A DNA stretch of 64,000 nt from Auanema rhodensis (taxonomy: Eukaryota > Nematoda > Chromadorea > Rhabditida > Rhabditidae), in assembly GCA_964057225.1 (NCBI GenBank), contig OZ059898.1:496001-560000 (forward strand), given 5' to 3'. The position numbers were made by a program, and so were the translations under genes. Positions 40,374 to 53,009 of the stretch are shown here, one piece after another; within the stretch, counting starts at the first letter, position 1, and each line of letters starts with the position of its first letter. The notes under the pieces are model-generated. The model had not been told where the DNA came from. It did no database searches and was given only the letters and a program-made list of their open reading frames with translations.

Positions 40374-41426
40374 TTATCAGATTTGCGCTAGCTTAAAAAT
40401 GCACCGAGATATCATTTGATATAAGTTCACACTTATATCCTCGATTTTCACCCTGAAGAATTAATTTTTTCGTTGAATAACATTGTCCATCGTCTTTGCC
40501 TTGAAAAAAGAAATCTAAAAACATCTACTTTTTGCTAAATTATTTTGAAATTTTTCGAAAAAAGTTTTGTCAAAATGTTTTTGGAAGCAATGTTGAGTGT
40601 ACATGGAAACTCAACATACACTAATGCATCATTTTTCAAACGATCATAACTAATTTTTGTATTAAGCGTTTCTCAATGTAGTATAGTGCATTCGATGCGG
40701 ATTTTTAAGCTGCGTCGATCTGTGTTATCAGATTTGCGCTAGCTTAAAAATGCACCGAGATATCAACTGATATAAGTTCACACTTATATCCTCGATTTTC
40801 ACCCTGAAGAATTAATTTTTTCGTTGAATAACATTGTCCATCGTCTTTGCCTTGAAAAAAGGAATCTAAAAACATCTACTTTTTGCTAAATTATTTTGAA
40901 ATTTTTCGAAAAAATTTTTGTCAAAATGTTTTTGGAAGCAATGTTGAGTGTACATGGAAACTCAACATACACTAATGCATCATTTTTCAAACGATCATAA
41001 CTAATTTTTGTATTAAGCGTTTCTCAATGTAGTATAGTGCATTCGATGCGGATTTTTAAGCTGCGTCGATCTGTGTTATCAGATTTGCGCTAGCTTAAAA
41101 ATGCACCGAGATATCAACTGATATAAGTTCACACTTATATCCTCGATTTTCACCCTGAAGAATTAATTTTTTCGTTGAATAACATTGTCCATCGTCTTTG
41201 CCTTGAAAAAAGGAATCTAAAAACATCTACTTTTTGCTAAATTATTTTGAAATTTTTCGAAAAAATTTTTGTCAAAATGTTTTTGGAAGCAATGTTGAGT
41301 GTACATGGAAACTCAACATACACTAATGCATCATTTTTCAAACGATCATAACTAATTTTTGTATTAAGCGTTTCTCAATGTAGTATAGTGCATTCGATGC
41401 GGATTTTTAAGCTGCGTCGATCTGTG
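40374..41426. repeat. 3-monomer HOR with A42T/C43T, first copy (copies 116-118)
   Basis: Copy 116 carries A42T, C43T, G138A and T191G; copies 117 and 118 are consensus. A42T and C43T are shared with copies 88 and 91, but T167A is absent and G138A and T191G are new. Confidence 0.88.
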
Positions 41427-42479
41427 TTATCAGATTTGCGCTAGCTTAAAAATGCACCGAGATATCATTTGATATAAGTTCACACTTATATCCTCGATTT
41501 TCACCCTGAAGAATTAATTTTTTCGTTGAATAACATTGTCCATCGTCTTTGCCTTGAAAAAAGAAATCTAAAAACATCTACTTTTTGCTAAATTATTTTG
41601 AAATTTTTCGAAAAAAGTTTTGTCAAAATGTTTTTGGAAGCAATGTTGAGTGTACATGGAAACTCAACATACACTAATGCATCATTTTTCAAACGATCAT
41701 AACTAATTTTTGTATTAAGCGTTTCTCAATGTAGTATAGTGCATTCGATGCGGATTTTTAAGCTGCGTCGATCTGTGTTATCAGATTTGCGCTAGCTTAA
41801 AAATGCACCGAGATATCAACTGATATAAGTTCACACTTATATCCTCGATTTTCACCCTGAAGAATTAATTTTTTCGTTGAATAACATTGTCCATCGTCTT
41901 TGCCTTGAAAAAAGGAATCTAAAAACATCTACTTTTTGCTAAATTATTTTGAAATTTTTCGAAAAAATTTTTGTCAAAATGTTTTTGGAAGCAATGTTGA
42001 GTGTACATGGAAACTCAACATACACTAATGCATCATTTTTCAAACGATCATAACTAATTTTTGTATTAAGCGTTTCTCAATGTAGTATAGTGCATTCGAT
42101 GCGGATTTTTAAGCTGCGTCGATCTGTGTTATCAGATTTGCGCTAGCTTAAAAATGCACCGAGATATCAACTGATATAAGTTCACACTTATATCCTCGAT
42201 TTTCACCCTGAAGAATTAATTTTTTCGTTGAATAACATTGTCCATCGTCTTTGCCTTGAAAAAAGGAATCTAAAAACATCTACTTTTTGCTAAATTATTT
42301 TGAAATTTTTCGAAAAAATTTTTGTCAAAATGTTTTTGGAAGCAATGTTGAGTGTACATGGAAACTCAACACACACTAATGCATCATTTTTCAAACGATC
42401 ATAACTAATTTTTGTATTAAGCGTTTCTCAATGTAGTATAGTGCATTCGATGCGGATTTTTAAGCTGCGTCGATCTGTG
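41427..42479. repeat. 3-monomer HOR with A42T/C43T, second copy (copies 119-121)
   Basis: Copy 119 has the same four changes as copy 116. Copy 121 has a private T244C at 42372 that breaks the outermost pair of dyad 2. No other difference from copies 116-118 was found. Confidence 0.88.
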
Positions 42480-44234
42480 TTATCAGATTTGCGCTAGCTT
42501 AAAAATGCACCGAGATATCAACTGATATAAGTTCACACTTATATCCTCGATTTTCACCCTGAAGAATTAATTTTTTCGTTGAATAACATTGTCCATCGTC
42601 TTTGCCTTGAAAAAAGGAATCTAAAAACATCTACTTTTTGCTAAATTATTTTGAAATTTTTCGAAAAAATTTTTGTCAAAATGTTTTTGGAAGCAATGTT
42701 GAGTGTACATGGAAACTCAACATACACTAATGCATCATTTTTCAAACGATCATAACTAATTTTTGTATTAAGCGTTTCTCAATGTAGTATAGTGCATTCG
42801 ATGCGGATTTTTAAGCTGCGTCGATCTGTGTTATCAGATTTGCGCTAGCTTAAAAATGCACCGAGATATCAACTGATATAAGTTCACACTTATATCCTCG
42901 ATTTTCACCCTGAAGAATTAATTTTTTCGTTGAATAACATTGTCCATCGTCTTTGCCTTGAAAAAAGGAATCTAAAAACATCTACTTTTTGCTAAATTAT
43001 TTTGAAATTTTTCGAAAAAATTTTTGTCAAAATGTTTTTGGAAGCAATGTTGAGTGTACATGGAAACTCAACATACACTAATGCATCATTTTTCAAACGA
43101 TCATAACTAATTTTTGTATTAAGCGTTTCTCAATGTAGTATAGTGCATTCGATGCGGATTTTTAAGCTGCGTCGATCTGTGTTATCAGATTTGCGCTAGC
43201 TTAAAAATGCACCGAGATATCAACTGATATAAGTTCACACTTATATCCTCGATTTTCACCCTGAAGAATTAATTTTTTCGTTGAATAACATTGTCCATCG
43301 TCTTTGCCTTGAAAAAAGGAATCTAAAAACATCTACTTTTTGCTAAATTATTTTGAAATTTTTCGAAAAAATTTTTGTCAAAATGTTTTTGGAAGCAATG
43401 TTGAGTGTACATGGAAACTCAACATACACTAATGCATCATTTTTCAAACGATCATAACTAATTTTTGTATTAAGCGTTTCTCAATGTAGTATAGTGCATT
43501 CGATGCGGATTTTTAAGCTGCGTCGATCTGTGTTATCAGATTTGCGCTAGCTTAAAAATGCACCGAGATATCAACTGATATAAGTTCACACTTATATCCT
43601 CGATTTTCACCCTGAAGAATTAATTTTTTCGTTGAATAACATTGTCCATCGTCTTTGCCTTGAAAAAAGGAATCTAAAAACATCTACTTTTTGCTAAATT
43701 ATTTTGAAATTTTTCGAAAAAATTTTTGTCAAAATGTTTTTGGAAGCAATGTTGAGTGTACATGGAAACTCAACATACACTAATGCATCATTTTTCAAAC
43801 GATCATAACTAATTTTTGTATTAAGCGTTTCTCAATGTAGTATAGTGCATTCGATGCGGATTTTTAAGCTGCGTCGATCTGTGTTATCAGATTTGCGCTA
43901 GCTTAAAAATGCACCGAGATATCAACTGATATAAGTTCACACTTATATCCTCGATTTTCACCCTGAAGAATTAATTTTTTCGTTGAATAACATTGTCCAT
44001 CGTCTTTGCCTTGAAAAAAGGAATCTAAAAACATCTACTTTTTGCTAAATTATTTTGAAATTTTTCGAAAAAATTTTTGTCAAAATGTTTTTGGAAGCAA
44101 TGTTGAGTGTACATGGAAACTCAACATACACTAATGCATCATTTTTCAAACGATCATAACTAATTTTTGTATTAAGCGTTTCTCAATGTAGTATAGTGCA
44201 TTCGATGCGGATTTTTAAGCTGCGTCGATCTGTG
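42480..44234. repeat. Five consecutive consensus monomers (copies 122-126)
   Basis: This 1,755-bp run has no variant that I could find and is the longest unmarked run in the window. Its five units appear interchangeable, which makes it the hardest part of the window to assemble with certainty. Confidence 0.8.
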
Positions 44235-45638
44235 TTATCAGATTTGCGCTAGCTTAAAAATGCACCGAGATATCAACTGATATAAGTTCACACTTATATC
44301 CTCGATTTTCACCCTGAAGAATTAATTTTTTCGTTGAATAACATTGTCCATCGTCTTTGCCTTGAAAAAAGGAATCTAAAAACATCTACTTGTTGCTAAA
44401 TTATTTTGAAATTTTTCGAAAAAATTTTTGTCAAAATGTTTTTGGAAGCAATGTTGAGTGTACATGGAAACTCAACATACACTAATGCATTATTTTTCAA
44501 ACGATCATAACTAATTTTTGTATTCAGCGTTTCTCAATGTAGTATAGTGCATTCGATGCGGATTTTTAAGCTGCGTCGATCTGTGTTATCAGATTTGCGC
44601 TAGCTTAAAAATGCACCGAGATATCAACTGATATAAGTTCACACTTATATCCTCGATTTTCACCCTGAAGAATTAATTTTTTCGTTGAATAACATTGTCC
44701 ATAGTCTTTGCCTTAAAAAAAGGAATCTAAAAACATCTACTTTTTGCTAAATTATTTTGAAATTTTTCGAAAAAATTTTTGTCAAAATGTTTTTGGAAGC
44801 AATGTTGAGTGTACATGGAAACTCAACATACACTAATGCATCATTTTTCAAACGATCATAACTAATTTTTGTATTAAGCGTTTCTCAATGTAGTATAGTG
44901 CATTCGATGCGGATTTTTAAGCTGCGTCGATCTGTGTTATCAGATTTGCGCTAGCTTAAAAATGCACCGAGATATCAACTGATATAAGTTCACACTTATA
45001 TCCTCGATTTTCACCCTGAAGAATTAATTTTTTCGTTGAATAACATTGTCCATCGTCTTTGCCTTGAAAAAAGGAATCTAAAAACATCTACTTTTTGCTA
45101 AATTATTTTGAAATTTTTCGAAAAAATTTTTGTCAAAATGTTTTTGGAAGCAATGTTGAGTGTACATGGAAACTCAACATACACTAATGCATCATTTTTC
45201 AAACGATCATAACTAATTTTTGTATTAAGCGTTTCTCAATGTAGTATAGTGCATTCGATGCGGATTTTTAAGCTGCGTCGATCTGTGTTATCAGATTTGC
45301 GCTAGCTTAAAAATGCACCGAGATATCAACTGATATAAGTTCACACTTATATCCTCGATTTTCACCCTGAAGAATTAATTTTTTCGTTGAATAACATTGT
45401 CCATCGTCTTTGCCTTGAAAAAAGGAATCTAAAAACATCTACTTTTTGCTAAATTATTTTGAAATTTTTCGAAAAAATTTTTGTCAAAATGTTTTTGGAA
45501 GCAATGTTGAGTGTACATGGAAACTCAACATACACTAATGCATCATTTTTCAAACGATCATAACTAATTTTTGTATTAAGCGTTTCTCAATGTAGTATAG
45601 TGCATTCGATGCGGATTTTTAAGCTGCGTCGATCTGTG
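44235..45638. repeat. 4-monomer HOR, first copy (copies 127-130, 1,404 bp)
   Basis: Copy 127 has T158G, C257T and A291C; copy 128 has C118A and G130A; copies 129 and 130 are consensus. The next 1,404 bp repeat this. It opens the right-hand domain, in which T158G and C257T are always found together. Confidence 0.9.
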
Positions 45639-47042
45639 TTATCAGATTTGCGCTAGCTTAAAAATGCACCGAGATATCAACTGATATAAGTTCACACTTA
45701 TATCCTCGATTTTCACCCTGAAGAATTAATTTTTTCGTTGAATAACATTGTCCATCGTCTTTGCCTTGAAAAAAGGAATCTAAAAACATCTACTTGTTGC
45801 TAAATTATTTTGAAATTTTTCGAAAAAATTTTTGTCAAAATGTTTTTGGAAGCAATGTTGAGTGTACATGGAAACTCAACATACACTAATGCATTATTTT
45901 TCAAACGATCATAACTAATTTTTGTATTCAGCGTTTCTCAATGTAGTATAGTGCATTCGATGCGGATTTTTAAGCTGCGTCGATCTGTGTTATCAGATTT
46001 GCGCTAGCTTAAAAATGCACCGAGATATCAACTGATATAAGTTCACACTTATATCCTCGATTTTCACCCTGAAGAATTAATTTTTTCGTTGAATAACATT
46101 GTCCATAGTCTTTGCCTTAAAAAAAGGAATCTAAAAACATCTACTTTTTGCTAAATTATTTTGAAATTTTTCGAAAAAATTTTTGTCAAAATGTTTTTGG
46201 AAGCAATGTTGAGTGTACATGGAAACTCAACATACACTAATGCATCATTTTTCAAACGATCATAACTAATTTTTGTATTAAGCGTTTCTCAATGTAGTAT
46301 AGTGCATTCGATGCGGATTTTTAAGCTGCGTCGATCTGTGTTATCAGATTTGCGCTAGCTTAAAAATGCACCGAGATATCAACTGATATAAGTTCACACT
46401 TATATCCTCGATTTTCACCCTGAAGAATTAATTTTTTCGTTGAATAACATTGTCCATCGTCTTTGCCTTGAAAAAAGGAATCTAAAAACATCTACTTTTT
46501 GCTAAATTATTTTGAAATTTTTCGAAAAAATTTTTGTCAAAATGTTTTTGGAAGCAATGTTGAGTGTACATGGAAACTCAACATACACTAATGCATCATT
46601 TTTCAAACGATCATAACTAATTTTTGTATTAAGCGTTTCTCAATGTAGTATAGTGCATTCGATGCGGATTTTTAAGCTGCGTCGATCTGTGTTATCAGAT
46701 TTGCGCTAGCTTAAAAATGCACCGAGATATCAACTGATATAAGTTCACACTTATATCCTCGATTTTCACCCTGAAGAATTAATTTTTTCGTTGAATAACA
46801 TTGTCCATCGTCTTTGCCTTGAAAAAAGGAATCTAAAAACATCTACTTTTTGCTAAATTATTTTGAAATTTTTCGAAAAAATTTTTGTCAAAATGTTTTT
46901 GGAAGCAATGTTGAGTGTACATGGAAACTCAACATACACTAATGCATCATTTTTCAAACGATCATAACTAATTTTTGTATTAAGCGTTTCTCAATGTAGT
47001 ATAGTGCATTCGATGCGGATTTTTAAGCTGCGTCGATCTGTG
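45639..47042. repeat. 4-monomer HOR, second copy (copies 131-134, 1,404 bp)
   Basis: The same four states recur in order, including the otherwise unseen A291C. No difference from the first copy was found by eye. Confidence 0.9.
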
Positions 47043-48095
47043 TTATCAGATTTGCGCTAGCTTAAAAATGCACCGAGATATCAACTGATATAAGTTCACA
47101 CTTATATCCTCGATTTTCACCCTGAAGAATTAATTTTTTCGTTGAATAACATTGTCCATCGTCTTTGCCTTGAAAAAAGGAATCTAAAAACATCTACTTG
47201 TTGCTAAATTATTTTGAAATTTTTCGAAAAAATTTTTGTCAAAATGTTTTTGGAAGCAATGTTGAGTGTACATGGAAACTCAACATACACTAATGCATTA
47301 TTTTTCAAACGATCATAACTAATTTTTGTATTAAGCGTTTCTCAATGTAGTATAGTGCATTCGATGCGGATTTTTAAGCTGCGTCGATCTGTGTTATCAG
47401 ATTTGCGCTAGCTTAAAAATGCACCGAGATATCAACTGATATAAGTTCACACTTATATCCTCGATTTTCACCCTGAAGAATTAATTTTTTCGTTGAATAA
47501 CATTGTCCATCGTCTTTGCCTTGAAAAAAGGAATCTAAAAACATCTACTTGTTGCTAAATTATTTTGAAATTTTTCGAAAAAATTTTTGTCAAAATGTTT
47601 TTGGAAGCAATGTTGAGTGTACATGGAAACTCAACATACACTAATGCATTATTTTTCAAACGATCATAACTAATTTTTGTATTAAGCGTTTCTCAATGTA
47701 GTATAGTGCATTCGATGCGGATTTTTAAGCTGCGTCGATCTGTGTTATCAGATTTGCGCTAGCTTAAAAATGCACCGAGATATCAACTGATATAAGTTCA
47801 CACTTATATCCTCGATTTTCACCCTGAAGAATTAATTTTTTCGTTGAATAACATTGTCCATAGTCTTTGCCTTGAAAAAAGGAATCTAAAAACATCTACT
47901 TTTTGCTAAATTATTTTGAAATTTTTCGAAAAAATTTTTGTCAAAATGTTTTTGGAAGCAATGTTGAGTGTACATGGAAACTCAACATACACTAATGCAT
48001 CATTTTTCAAACGATCATAACTAATTTTTGTATTAAGCGTTTCTCAATGTAGTATAGTGCATTCGATGCGGATTTTTAAGCTGCGTCGATCTGTG
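47043..48095. repeat. Copies 135-137 linking the 4-mer and 7-mer HORs
   Basis: Copies 135 and 136 carry T158G+C257T and copy 137 carries C118A. The pattern resembles copies 179-181 near the right edge. Confidence 0.8.
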
Positions 48096-50552
48096 TTATC
48101 AGATTTGCGCTAGCTTAAAAATGCACCGAGATATCAACTGATATAAGTTCACACTTATATCCTCGATTTTCACCCTGAAGAATTAATTTTTTCGTTGAAT
48201 AACATTGTCCATCGTCTTTGCCTTGAAAAAAGGAATCTAAAAACATCTACTTGTTGCTAAATTATTTTGAAATTTTTCGAAAAAATTTTTGTCAAAATGT
48301 TTTTGGAAGCAATGTTGAGTGTACATGGAAACTCAACATACACTAATGCATTATTTTTCAAACGATCATAACTAATTTTTGTATTAAGCGTTTCTCAATG
48401 TAGTATAGTGCATTCGATGCGGATTTTTAAGCTGCGTCGATCTGTGTTATCAGATTTGCGCTAGCTTAAAAATGCACCGAGATATCAACTGATATAAGTT
48501 CACACTTATATCCTCGATTTTCACCCTGAAGAATTAATTTTTTCGTTGAATAACATTGTCCATCGTCTTTGCCTTGAAAAAAGGAATCTAAAAACATCTA
48601 CTTTTTGCTAAATTATTTTGAAATTTTTCGAAAAAATTTTTGTCAAAATGTTTTTGGAAGCAATGTTGAGTGTACATGGAAACTCAACATACACTAATGC
48701 ATCATTTTTCAAACGATCATAACTAATTTTTGTATTAAGCGTTTCTCAATGTAGTATAGTGCATTCGATGCGGATTTTTAAGCTGCGTCGATCTGTGTTA
48801 TCAGATTTGCGCTAGCTTAAAAATGCACCGAGATATCAACTGATATAAGTTCACACTTATATCCTCGATTTTCACCCTGAAGAATTAATTTTTTCGTTGA
48901 ATAACATTGTCCATCGTCTTTGCCTTGAAAAAAGGAATCTAAAAACATCTACTTGTTGCTAAATTATTTTGAAATTTTTCGAAAAAATTTTTGTCAAAAT
49001 GTTTTTGGAAGCAATGTTGAGTGTACATGGAAACTCAACATACACTAATGCATTATTTTTCAAACGATCATAACTAATTTTTGTATTAAGCGTTTCTCAA
49101 TGTAGTATAGTGCATTCGATGCGGATTTTTAAGCTGCGTCGATCTGTGTTATCAGATTTGCGCTAGCTTAAAAATGCACCGAGATATCAACTGATATAAG
49201 TTCACACTTATATCCTCGATTTTCACCCTGAAGAATTAATTTTTTCGTTGAATAACATTGTCCATCGTCTTTGCCTTGAAAAAAGGAATCTAAAAACATC
49301 TACTTTTTGCTAAATTATTTTGAAATTTTTCGAAAAAATTTTTGTCAAAATGTTTTTGGAAGCAATGTTGAGTGTACATGGAAACTCAACATACACTAAT
49401 GCATCATTTTTCAAACGATCATAACTAATTTTTGTATTAAGCGTTTCTCAATGTAGTATAGTGCATTCGATGCGGATTTTTAAGCTGCGTCGATCTGTGT
49501 TATCAGATTTGCGCTAGCTTAAAAATGCACCGAGATATCAACTGATATAAGTTCACACTTATATCCTCGATTTTCACCCTGAAGAATTAATTTTTTCGTT
49601 GAATAACATTGTCCATCGTCTTTGCCTTGAAAAAAGGAATCTAAAAACATCTACTTGTTGCTAAATTATTTTGAAATTTTTCGAAAAAATTTTTGTCAAA
49701 ATGTTTTTGGAAGCAATGTTGAGTGTACATGGAAACTCAACATACACTAATGCATTATTTTTCAAACGATCATAACTAATTTTTGTATTAAGCGTTTCTC
49801 AATGTAGTATAGTGCATTCGATGCGGATTTTTAAGCTGCGTCGATCTGTGTTATCAGATTTGCGCTAGCTTAAAAATGCACCGAGATATCAACTGATATA
49901 AGTTCACACTTATATCCTCGATTTTCACCCTGAAGAATTAATTTTTTCGTTGAATAACATTGTCCATAGTCTTTGCCTTGAAAAAAGGAATCTAAAAACA
50001 TCTACTTTTTGCTAAATTATTTTGAAATTTTTCGAAAAAATTTTTGTCAAAATGTTTTTGGAAGCAATGTTGAGTGTACATGGAAACTCAACATACACTA
50101 ATGCATTATTTTTCAAACGATCATAACTAATTTTTGTATTAAGCGTTTCTCAATGTAGTATAGTGCATTCGATGCGGATTTTTGAGCTGCGTCGATCTGT
50201 GTTATCAGATTTGCGCTAGCTTAAAAATGCACCGAGATATCAACTGATATAAGTTCACACTTATATCCTCGATTTTCACCCTGAAGAATTAATTTTTTCG
50301 TTGAATAACATTGTCCATAGTCTTTGCCTTGAAAAAAGGAATCTAAAAACATCTACTTTTTGCTAAATTATTTTGAAATTTTTCGAAAAAATTTTTGTCA
50401 AAATGTTTTTGGAAGCAATGTTGAGTGTACATGGAAACTCAACATACACTAATGCATCATTTTTCAAACGATCATAACTAATTTTTGTATTAAGCGTTTC
50501 TCAATGTAGTATAGTGCATTCGATGCGGATTTTTAAGCTGCGTCGATCTGTG
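48096..50552. repeat. 7-monomer higher-order repeat, first copy (copies 138-144, 2,457 bp)
   Basis: Copies 138, 140 and 142 carry T158G+C257T, alternating with consensus copies 139 and 141. Copy 143 has C118A, C257T and A334G, and copy 144 has C118A. The next 2,457 bp match this order. Confidence 0.92.
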
Positions 50553-53009
50553 TTATCAGATTTGCGCTAGCTTAAAAATGCACCGAGATATCAACTGATA
50601 TAAGTTCACACTTATATCCTCGATTTTCACCCTGAAGAATTAATTTTTTCGTTGAATAACATTGTCCATCGTCTTTGCCTTGAAAAAAGGAATCTAAAAA
50701 CATCTACTTGTTGCTAAATTATTTTGAAATTTTTCGAAAAAATTTTTGTCAAAATGTTTTTGGAAGCAATGTTGAGTGTACATGGAAACTCAACATACAC
50801 TAATGCATTATTTTTCAAACGATCATAACTAATTTTTGTATTAAGCGTTTCTCAATGTAGTATAGTGCATTCGATGCGGATTTTTAAGCTGCGTCGATCT
50901 GTGTTATCAGATTTGCGCTAGCTTAAAAATGCACCGAGATATCAACTGATATAAGTTCACACTTATATCCTCGATTTTCACCCTGAAGAATTAATTTTTT
51001 CGTTGAATAACATTGTCCATCGTCTTTGCCTTGAAAAAAGGAATCTAAAAACATCTACTTTTTGCTAAATTATTTTGAAATTTTTCGAAAAAATTTTTGT
51101 CAAAATGTTTTTGGAAGCAATGTTGAGTGTACATGGAAACTCAACATACACTAATGCATCATTTTTCAAACGATCATAACTAATTTTTGTATTAAGCGTT
51201 TCTCAATGTAGTATAGTGCATTCGATGCGGATTTTTAAGCTGCGTCGATCTGTGTTATCAGATTTGCGCTAGCTTAAAAATGCACCGAGATATCAACTGA
51301 TATAAGTTCACACTTATATCCTCGATTTTCACCCTGAAGAATTAATTTTTTCGTTGAATAACATTGTCCATCGTCTTTGCCTTGAAAAAAGGAATCTAAA
51401 AACATCTACTTGTTGCTAAATTATTTTGAAATTTTTCGAAAAAATTTTTGTCAAAATGTTTTTGGAAGCAATGTTGAGTGTACATGGAAACTCAACATAC
51501 ACTAATGCATTATTTTTCAAACGATCATAACTAATTTTTGTATTAAGCGTTTCTCAATGTAGTATAGTGCATTCGATGCGGATTTTTAAGCTGCGTCGAT
51601 CTGTGTTATCAGATTTGCGCTAGCTTAAAAATGCACCGAGATATCAACTGATATAAGTTCACACTTATATCCTCGATTTTCACCCTGAAGAATTAATTTT
51701 TTCGTTGAATAACATTGTCCATCGTCTTTGCCTTGAAAAAAGGAATCTAAAAACATCTACTTTTTGCTAAATTATTTTGAAATTTTTCGAAAAAATTTTT
51801 GTCAAAATGTTTTTGGAAGCAATGTTGAGTGTACATGGAAACTCAACATACACTAATGCATCATTTTTCAAACGATCATAACTAATTTTTGTATTAAGCG
51901 TTTCTCAATGTAGTATAGTGCATTCGATGCGGATTTTTAAGCTGCGTCGATCTGTGTTATCAGATTTGCGCTAGCTTAAAAATGCACCGAGATATCAACT
52001 GATATAAGTTCACACTTATATCCTCGATTTTCACCCTGAAGAATTAATTTTTTCGTTGAATAACATTGTCCATCGTCTTTGCCTTGAAAAAAGGAATCTA
52101 AAAACATCTACTTGTTGCTAAATTATTTTGAAATTTTTCGAAAAAATTTTTGTCAAAATGTTTTTGGAAGCAATGTTGAGTGTACATGGAAACTCAACAT
52201 ACACTAATGCATTATTTTTCAAACGATCATAACTAATTTTTGTATTAAGCGTTTCTCAATGTAGTATAGTGCATTCGATGCGGATTTTTAAGCTGCGTCG
52301 ATCTGTGTTATCAGATTTGCGCTAGCTTAAAAATGCACCGAGATATCAACTGATATAAGTTCACACTTATATCCTCGATTTTCACCCTGAAGAATTAATT
52401 TTTTCGTTGAATAACATTGTCCATAGTCTTTGCCTTGAAAAAAGGAATCTAAAAACATCTACTTTTTGCTAAATTATTTTGAAATTTTTCGAAAAAATTT
52501 TTGTCAAAATGTTTTTGGAAGCAATGTTGAGTGTACATGGAAACTCAACATACACTAATGCATTATTTTTCAAACGATCATGACTAATTTTTGTATTAAG
52601 CGTTTCTCAATGTAGTATAGTGCATTCGATGCGGATTTTTGAGCTGCGTCGATCTGTGTTATCAGATTTGCGCTAGCTTAAAAATGCACCGAGATATCAA
52701 CTGATATAAGTTCACACTTATATCCTCGATTTTCACCCTGAAGAATTAATTTTTTCGTTGAATAACATTGTCCATAGTCTTTGCCTTGAAAAAAGGAATC
52801 TAAAAACATCTACTTTTTGCTAAATTATTTTGAAATTTTTCGAAAAAATTTTTGTCAAAATGTTTTTGGAAGCAATGTTGAGTGTACATGGAAACTCAAC
52901 ATACACTAATGCATCATTTTTCAAACGATCATAACTAATTTTTGTATTAAGCGTTTCTCAATGTAGTATAGTGCATTCGATGCGGATTTTTAAGCTGCGT
53001 CGATCTGTG
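50553..53009. repeat. 7-monomer higher-order repeat, second copy (copies 145-151, 2,457 bp)
   Basis: The order is the same as in copies 138-144, including the rare A334G in copy 150. The one difference found is A275G at 52582, so the two copies are about 99.96% identical. Confidence 0.92.
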
